NCBI RefSeq assembly: GCF_900475285.1
Contig: NZ_LS483370.1
Location: forward strand, 3,858,001 to 3,922,000
Direction of reading: 5' to 3'
Length of the DNA stretch: 64,000 nucleotides
Origin: Pseudomonas taetrolens
Lineage (GTDB): Bacteria > Pseudomonadota > Gammaproteobacteria > Pseudomonadales > Pseudomonadaceae
The position numbers and the translations under genes were made by a program. The first letter of the stretch is position 1. Every line of letters starts with the position of its first letter. Positions 60,723-64,000 of the stretch are shown here, one piece after another. The notes beneath the pieces are model-generated. The model was given only the letters and a program-made list of their open reading frames with translations. It was not told the origin of the DNA and did not search any database.

Positions 60723-62447
60723 ATGAATAAATCCTCCGCGTTGCTCCTCGTCCTTGCGCTCCTCAGTGGTTGCCAAGCCTTGCCTCCCACGTCTGCGGAT
60801 GACTCGTCACCGGTCGAAGAGGTCACTCCAGCACCGGAAAAGCCAACGGTCTATGGCTCGTTCAGCGAAGAAACGCTGTTCAGCCTGCTGAGTGCCGAGC
60901 TGGCCGGCCAACGTAATCGCCTGGACATTGCTCTGGACAATTACGTGACCCAGGCGATCAACACCCAGGATCCGGGTATCGCCGAACGAGCCCTGCGTAT
61001 TGCCGAGTACCTGGGCGCCGACCAGGCGGCACTGGATACTTCGCTGATCTGGGCCAAAAACGCGCCGAGTGATCTTGAAGCCCAGCGCGCCGCGGCAATC
61101 CAGTTGGCACGCAATGGTCGCTACGACGAATCCATGACCTATATGGAAAAAGTCCTGCAAGCCAAAGGCGATACCCACTTCGACTTCCTCGCCCTGTCGG
61201 CATCCGAAACAGATGCCGAAGCCCGAGCCGGACTGCAACAAAGCTTTGACCGCCTGCTGGCGAAAAACCCGGACAACGGCCAACTGATCTTCGGCAAGGC
61301 CTTGCTGATGCAGCAGGACGGTGACGCCGAAGGCGCATTGAAACTACTGGAGAAAAACCCGCCACAAGATGGCGAGGTGGCGCCTGTACTCCTGCGGGCC
61401 CGACTGCTGCAAACGCTCAATCGGGGCGACGAGGCCCTGCCTTTGCTGCAAAAGAGCATTCGCCAATATCCCGATGACAAGCGCCTGGGGCTGACCTATG
61501 CCCGGACCCTGATCGAGCAAAATCGCATAGCCGATGCCAAAGTTCAGTTCGCCAGTTTGGTACAGCAATACCCTGAAGACGATGAACTGCGCTTCTCTCT
61601 GGCACTGGTCACGCTTGAAAGCAAGGACTGGGACGAGGCCGAAGGCTATCTGCAAGAGCTGATCGATCGCGACAGCCATGTTGACGCGGCCCACCTGAAT
61701 CTCGGTCGTATTGCCGAAGAGCGAAATGATCCGCAAGGTGCATTGAACCAGTACGCACTGGTAGGCCCGGGTAATGACTACCTGCCCGCCCAATTGCGCC
61801 AGGCCGACATTCTGATCAGCCATGGTCGCAGCGCCGAAGCGTCAAAAAAACTGGCAGCCGCACGCGACGCTCAACCTGATTACGCTATTCAGTTGTATTT
61901 GATAGAAGCAGAAACACTCTCGGCAAATAACCAGACCGAGCCGGCTTGGAGCGTCCTGCAGCAAGCACTGAAGCTCTACCCTGACGAACTGAGCCTGCTC
62001 TATTCGCGGGCCATGCTCGCCGAGAAACGTAACGACCTCAAGCAAATGGAACAGGATTTGCGCGCCATCATCCAGCGCGAACCCGACAATGCCATGGCCT
62101 TGAACGCGCTGGGTTATACGCTTTCTGATCGCACGAACCGCTACGCCGAAGCAAAAGTGCTGATCCAGCAAGCCTATGAGCTAAACCCGGAAGACCCGGC
62201 CATTCTCGACAGTCTGGGCTGGGTGAATTTCCACCTTGGCAATCTGGATGAAGCCGAGCGCCTGCTGCGTCAGGCCCTGGAACGCTTCCCGGACCAGGAG
62301 GTCGCCGCGCACCTGGGCGAGGTCCTATGGGCCAAAGGCAACCAGCGTGAAGCCAAGAAAATCTGGGCCAGGTTTCTTAAAGAAAACCCCGACAGCCCTC
62401 TCCTGCGTAAAACCGTTTTGCGCCTGACCGGATCCGAGACTCTTTAA
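60723..62447 (+). CDS. Tetratricopeptide-repeat lipoprotein
   Basis: 574 residues from the ATG at 60723 (MNKSSALLLVLALLSGC). Lipobox LLSGC with lipidated Cys17, then many TPR units, for example DPGIAERALRIAEYLGADQA and DPAILDSLGWVNFHLGNLDE. Probably an outer-membrane-facing periplasmic scaffold; P. aeruginosa PA4667 at this spot is of the same type. It is coupled to lolB (stop and start adjacent), suggesting work in lipoprotein or envelope assembly. Confidence 0.88.
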   Translation: MNKSSALLLVLALLSGCQALPPTSADDSSPVEEVTPAPEKPTVYGSFSEETLFSLLSAELAGQRNRLDIALDNYVTQAINTQDPGIAERALRIAEYLGADQAALDTSLIWAKNAPSDLEAQRAAAIQLARNGRYDESMTYMEKVLQAKGDTHFDFLALSASETDAEARAGLQQSFDRLLAKNPDNGQLIFGKALLMQQDGDAEGALKLLEKNPPQDGEVAPVLLRARLLQTLNRGDEALPLLQKSIRQYPDDKRLGLTYARTLIEQNRIADAKVQFASLVQQYPEDDELRFSLALVTLESKDWDEAEGYLQELIDRDSHVDAAHLNLGRIAEERNDPQGALNQYALVGPGNDYLPAQLRQADILISHGRSAEASKKLAAARDAQPDYAIQLYLIEAETLSANNQTEPAWSVLQQALKLYPDELSLLYSRAMLAEKRNDLKQMEQDLRAIIQREPDNAMALNALGYTLSDRTNRYAEAKVLIQQAYELNPEDPAILDSLGWVNFHLGNLDEAERLLRQALERFPDQEVAAHLGEVLWAKGNQREAKKIWARFLKENPDSPLLRKTVLRLTGSETL

Positions 62448-63077
62448 ATGATGTTTTATCGTCACCTGCGACACCTTATTGTTATCAGCCTGATCGCCGT
62501 GCTCGCTGGCTGTGCTGGTTTTGGCGCCCGCGAATCGATTGAAGGCCACGGCAGTCAGGCACTGTGGTCAACCCACAAACAGCAATTGACCCAACTCGAC
62601 GGCTGGCAAATCAACGGTAAAGTCGGGATTCGCGCCCCTAAAGACTCCGGCAGCGCCACGCTGTTCTGGTTGCAACGCCAGGATTATTACGATATTCGCC
62701 TGTCCGGCCCGCTGGGTCGGGGCGCTGCCCGACTGCTCGGTCGCCCGGGAAATGTCAGTCTCGAAGTCGCCAATCAGGGCCGTTACGAAGCCACTACGCC
62801 CGAAGAGTTGCTCGGCGAACAATTGGGCTGGAGCCTGCCAGTGTCACACTTGGTCTGGTGGGTACGCGGACTGCCTGCCCCCGGCAGCAAAAGCCGCGTG
62901 ACATTGAATGCCGATAGCCGCCTGGCCAACCTGGAACAGGATGGCTGGAAAATTGAATATCTGAGCTACGTCGAACAAAACGGCTTCTGGCTGCCACAGC
63001 GGGTCAAGCTTCACGGCACCGACCTTGACGTCACACTGGTTGTAAAAGACTGGCAACCTCGCCTGCTGGGACAATGA
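62448..63077 (+). CDS. lolB: Outer-membrane lipoprotein receptor LolB
   Basis: Accepts lipoproteins from LolA and inserts them into the outer membrane. Lipobox VLAGC, Cys22; mature domain with [20 protein letters not shown] and [13 protein letters not shown], typical LolB beta-barrel segments. 209 residues; ATG ATG at the start, so 62451 is equally possible. Followed 2 bases later by ispE. Confidence 0.95.
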   Translation: MMFYRHLRHLIVISLIAVLAGCAGFGARESIEGHGSQALWSTHKQQLTQLDGWQINGKVGIRAPKDSGSATLFWLQRQDYYDIRLSGPLGRGAARLLGRPGNVSLEVANQGRYEATTPEELLGEQLGWSLPVSHLVWWVRGLPAPGSKSRVTLNADSRLANLEQDGWKIEYLSYVEQNGFWLPQRVKLHGTDLDVTLVVKDWQPRLLGQ

Positions 63078-63078
63078 C

Positions 63079-63966
63079 ATGCAACACACGCCGTCAAAAA
63101 ATCCACTGACACTGCCCTCTCCGGCGAAACTGAACTTGATGCTGCACATCCTTGGCCGTCGAGAGGACGGCTATCATGAGCTGCAAACCCTGTTTCAATT
63201 TCTCGATTACGGCGATGAAATAACCTTTGCCGTGCGTGAAGACGGAGTCATTTGCCTGCATACCGAATTCCCCGGCGTTCCTCACGAGCAGAACCTGATC
63301 GTGAAAGCTGCCAGGCAACTTCAGCAACAATCGGGCTGCCCGCTTGGCATCGACATCCGGATCAAAAAAATCCTGCCCATGGGCGGCGGAATCGGTGGCG
63401 GCAGCTCGAATGCCGCCACCACACTGCTGGCACTCAACCATCTCTGGCAACTGAACTGGAGTGATGATCAGTTGGCGGCACTGGGCTTGCAACTGGGGGC
63501 CGACGTTCCCGTCTTCGTCCGTGGACACGCGGCTTTCGCCGAAGGCGTGGGCGAAATCCTGACACCGGCAGAGCCCGAAGAACCCTGGTATCTGGTCCTT
63601 GTACCGCAAGTATCTGTAAGTACTGCAGAAATATTTTCAGATCCGTTGTTGACACGTGACTCTTTGCCCATTAAAGTGCGCCCCGTTCCCAAGGGAAACA
63701 GCCGAAACGACTGCGAAGCAGTAGTTAAGGAGCGTTATCCAGAAGTACGTAACGCTTTGAATTTGTTAGGTAAATATACCGAAGCAAAGTTGACTGGAAC
63801 TGGAAGTTGTATATTTGGGGCCTTCCCAAACGAAGCAGATGCTGATAAAGTGCTGCACCTTCTGACAGACACCCTTACAGGGTTTGTAGCAAAAGGAAGC
63901 AACGTCTCGATGTTGCATCGCAAGCTGCAAGAACTGTCAAAGGAAACGGGTACACGGTACTCGTAG
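63079..63966 (+). CDS. ispE: 4-diphosphocytidyl-2-C-methyl-D-erythritol kinase IspE
   Basis: GHMP kinase of the MEP isoprenoid pathway. [15 protein letters not shown] at the N-terminus (Lys17), ATP loop [17 protein letters not shown] from residue 99, and the catalytic aspartate in [13 protein letters not shown]. 295 residues. The third from about 63600 to the stop is markedly AT-richer than the first part although the protein stays typical. It precedes the tRNA-Gln, as in other pseudomonads, where prs follows. Confidence 0.96.
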   Translation: MQHTPSKNPLTLPSPAKLNLMLHILGRREDGYHELQTLFQFLDYGDEITFAVREDGVICLHTEFPGVPHEQNLIVKAARQLQQQSGCPLGIDIRIKKILPMGGGIGGGSSNAATTLLALNHLWQLNWSDDQLAALGLQLGADVPVFVRGHAAFAEGVGEILTPAEPEEPWYLVLVPQVSVSTAEIFSDPLLTRDSLPIKVRPVPKGNSRNDCEAVVKERYPEVRNALNLLGKYTEAKLTGTGSCIFGAFPNEADADKVLHLLTDTLTGFVAKGSNVSMLHRKLQELSKETGTRYS

Positions 63967-63976
63967 CAATAGATAC

Positions 63977-64000
63977 AGGGGCGTCGCCAAGCGGTAAGGC
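63977..64000 (+). tRNA. tRNA-Gln, 5' part only (cut by window edge)
   Basis: AGGGGCGTCGCCAAGCGGTA followed by AGGC matches the acceptor strand and D-arm of gammaproteobacterial tRNA-Gln (GGGG.GTCGCCAAGCGGTAAGGC). The anticodon is outside the window. The identity also fits the ispE-tRNA-Gln-prs order of Pseudomonas. Confidence 0.78.

Overview
The window is a stretch of core chromosome from a Pseudomonas species, most likely of the fluorescens/putida side of the genus. Gene content and order match the P. aeruginosa blocks that I recall as roughly PA4442-PA4485 (cysNC to gatB) and PA4645-PA4669 (hpt to ispE), joined here near 42-44 kb. Coding density is high. There is no rRNA, CRISPR array, insertion sequence or prophage. 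No gene-free stretch exceeds 300 bases except the pseudogene scar at 54.26-54.79 kb. Only one tRNA is seen, cut by the right edge.

Layout. 0-5.8 kb: end of an acyltransferase gene, sulfate activation genes cysNC and cysD, a Nif3-like protein and the periplasmic protease AlgW. 5.9-14 kb (minus strand): the mla phospholipid transport operon mlaFEDCB, then ibaG, murA, hisG, hisD and hisC. 14.2-21.3 kb (plus): kdsD-kdsC-lptC-lptA-lptB (KDO synthesis and LPS export), rpoN, hpf and the nitrogen PTS genes ptsN-rapZ-ptsO. 21.4-25.3 kb (minus): an iron-controlled operon fagA-fumC-hypothetical-sodA behind a near-perfect Fur box, followed by a ZIP metal transporter. 25.4-38.6 kb (mostly minus): pmbA, tldD, a nitrilase-family amidase, yhdP, rng, maf and mreBCD, with darP on the plus strand. 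38.8-47.3 kb: gatCAB, a short RlpA-like lipoprotein, a Ca2+/Na+ exchanger, an AEC carrier, hpt, upp and uraA. 47.4-49.4 kb: hemH and a TIGR01777 sugar-epimerase-like gene. 49.5-55.1 kb: the most unusual region, described below. 55.1-64 kb: pagL, then hemA-prfA-prmC-moeB-murI (minus), and a TPR lipoprotein, lolB, ispE and the start of a tRNA-Gln (plus).

The most interesting section is 48.5-55.1 kb. A MerR-family regulator of the LitR/CarH type has lost the residues used to bind B12. It sits between a DUF523-DUF1722 gene and a DNA photolyase gene. Upstream lie two exact copies of TGTACA-N12-TGTACA, and a third, slightly degenerate copy lies in the divergent TIGR01777/renalase spacer. This spacing matches the operator reported for the light-response regulator PplR1 of P. 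putida, so I infer a light-induced regulon. Directly after the photolyase lie remnants of three genes (short-chain dehydrogenase, cyclopropane-fatty-acid-synthase-like methyltransferase, DUF2878). They are collapsed by deletions and look like the decayed end of a longer light operon.

Other points of note: mreC appears to start at an ATT codon behind a strong ribosome binding site; a good -24/-12 (sigma-54) promoter lies in front of rpoN itself; ferrochelatase carries an internal cysteine cluster; ispE shows a sharp GC drop in its 3' third next to the tRNA; and REP-type inverted repeats occur in at least two families.
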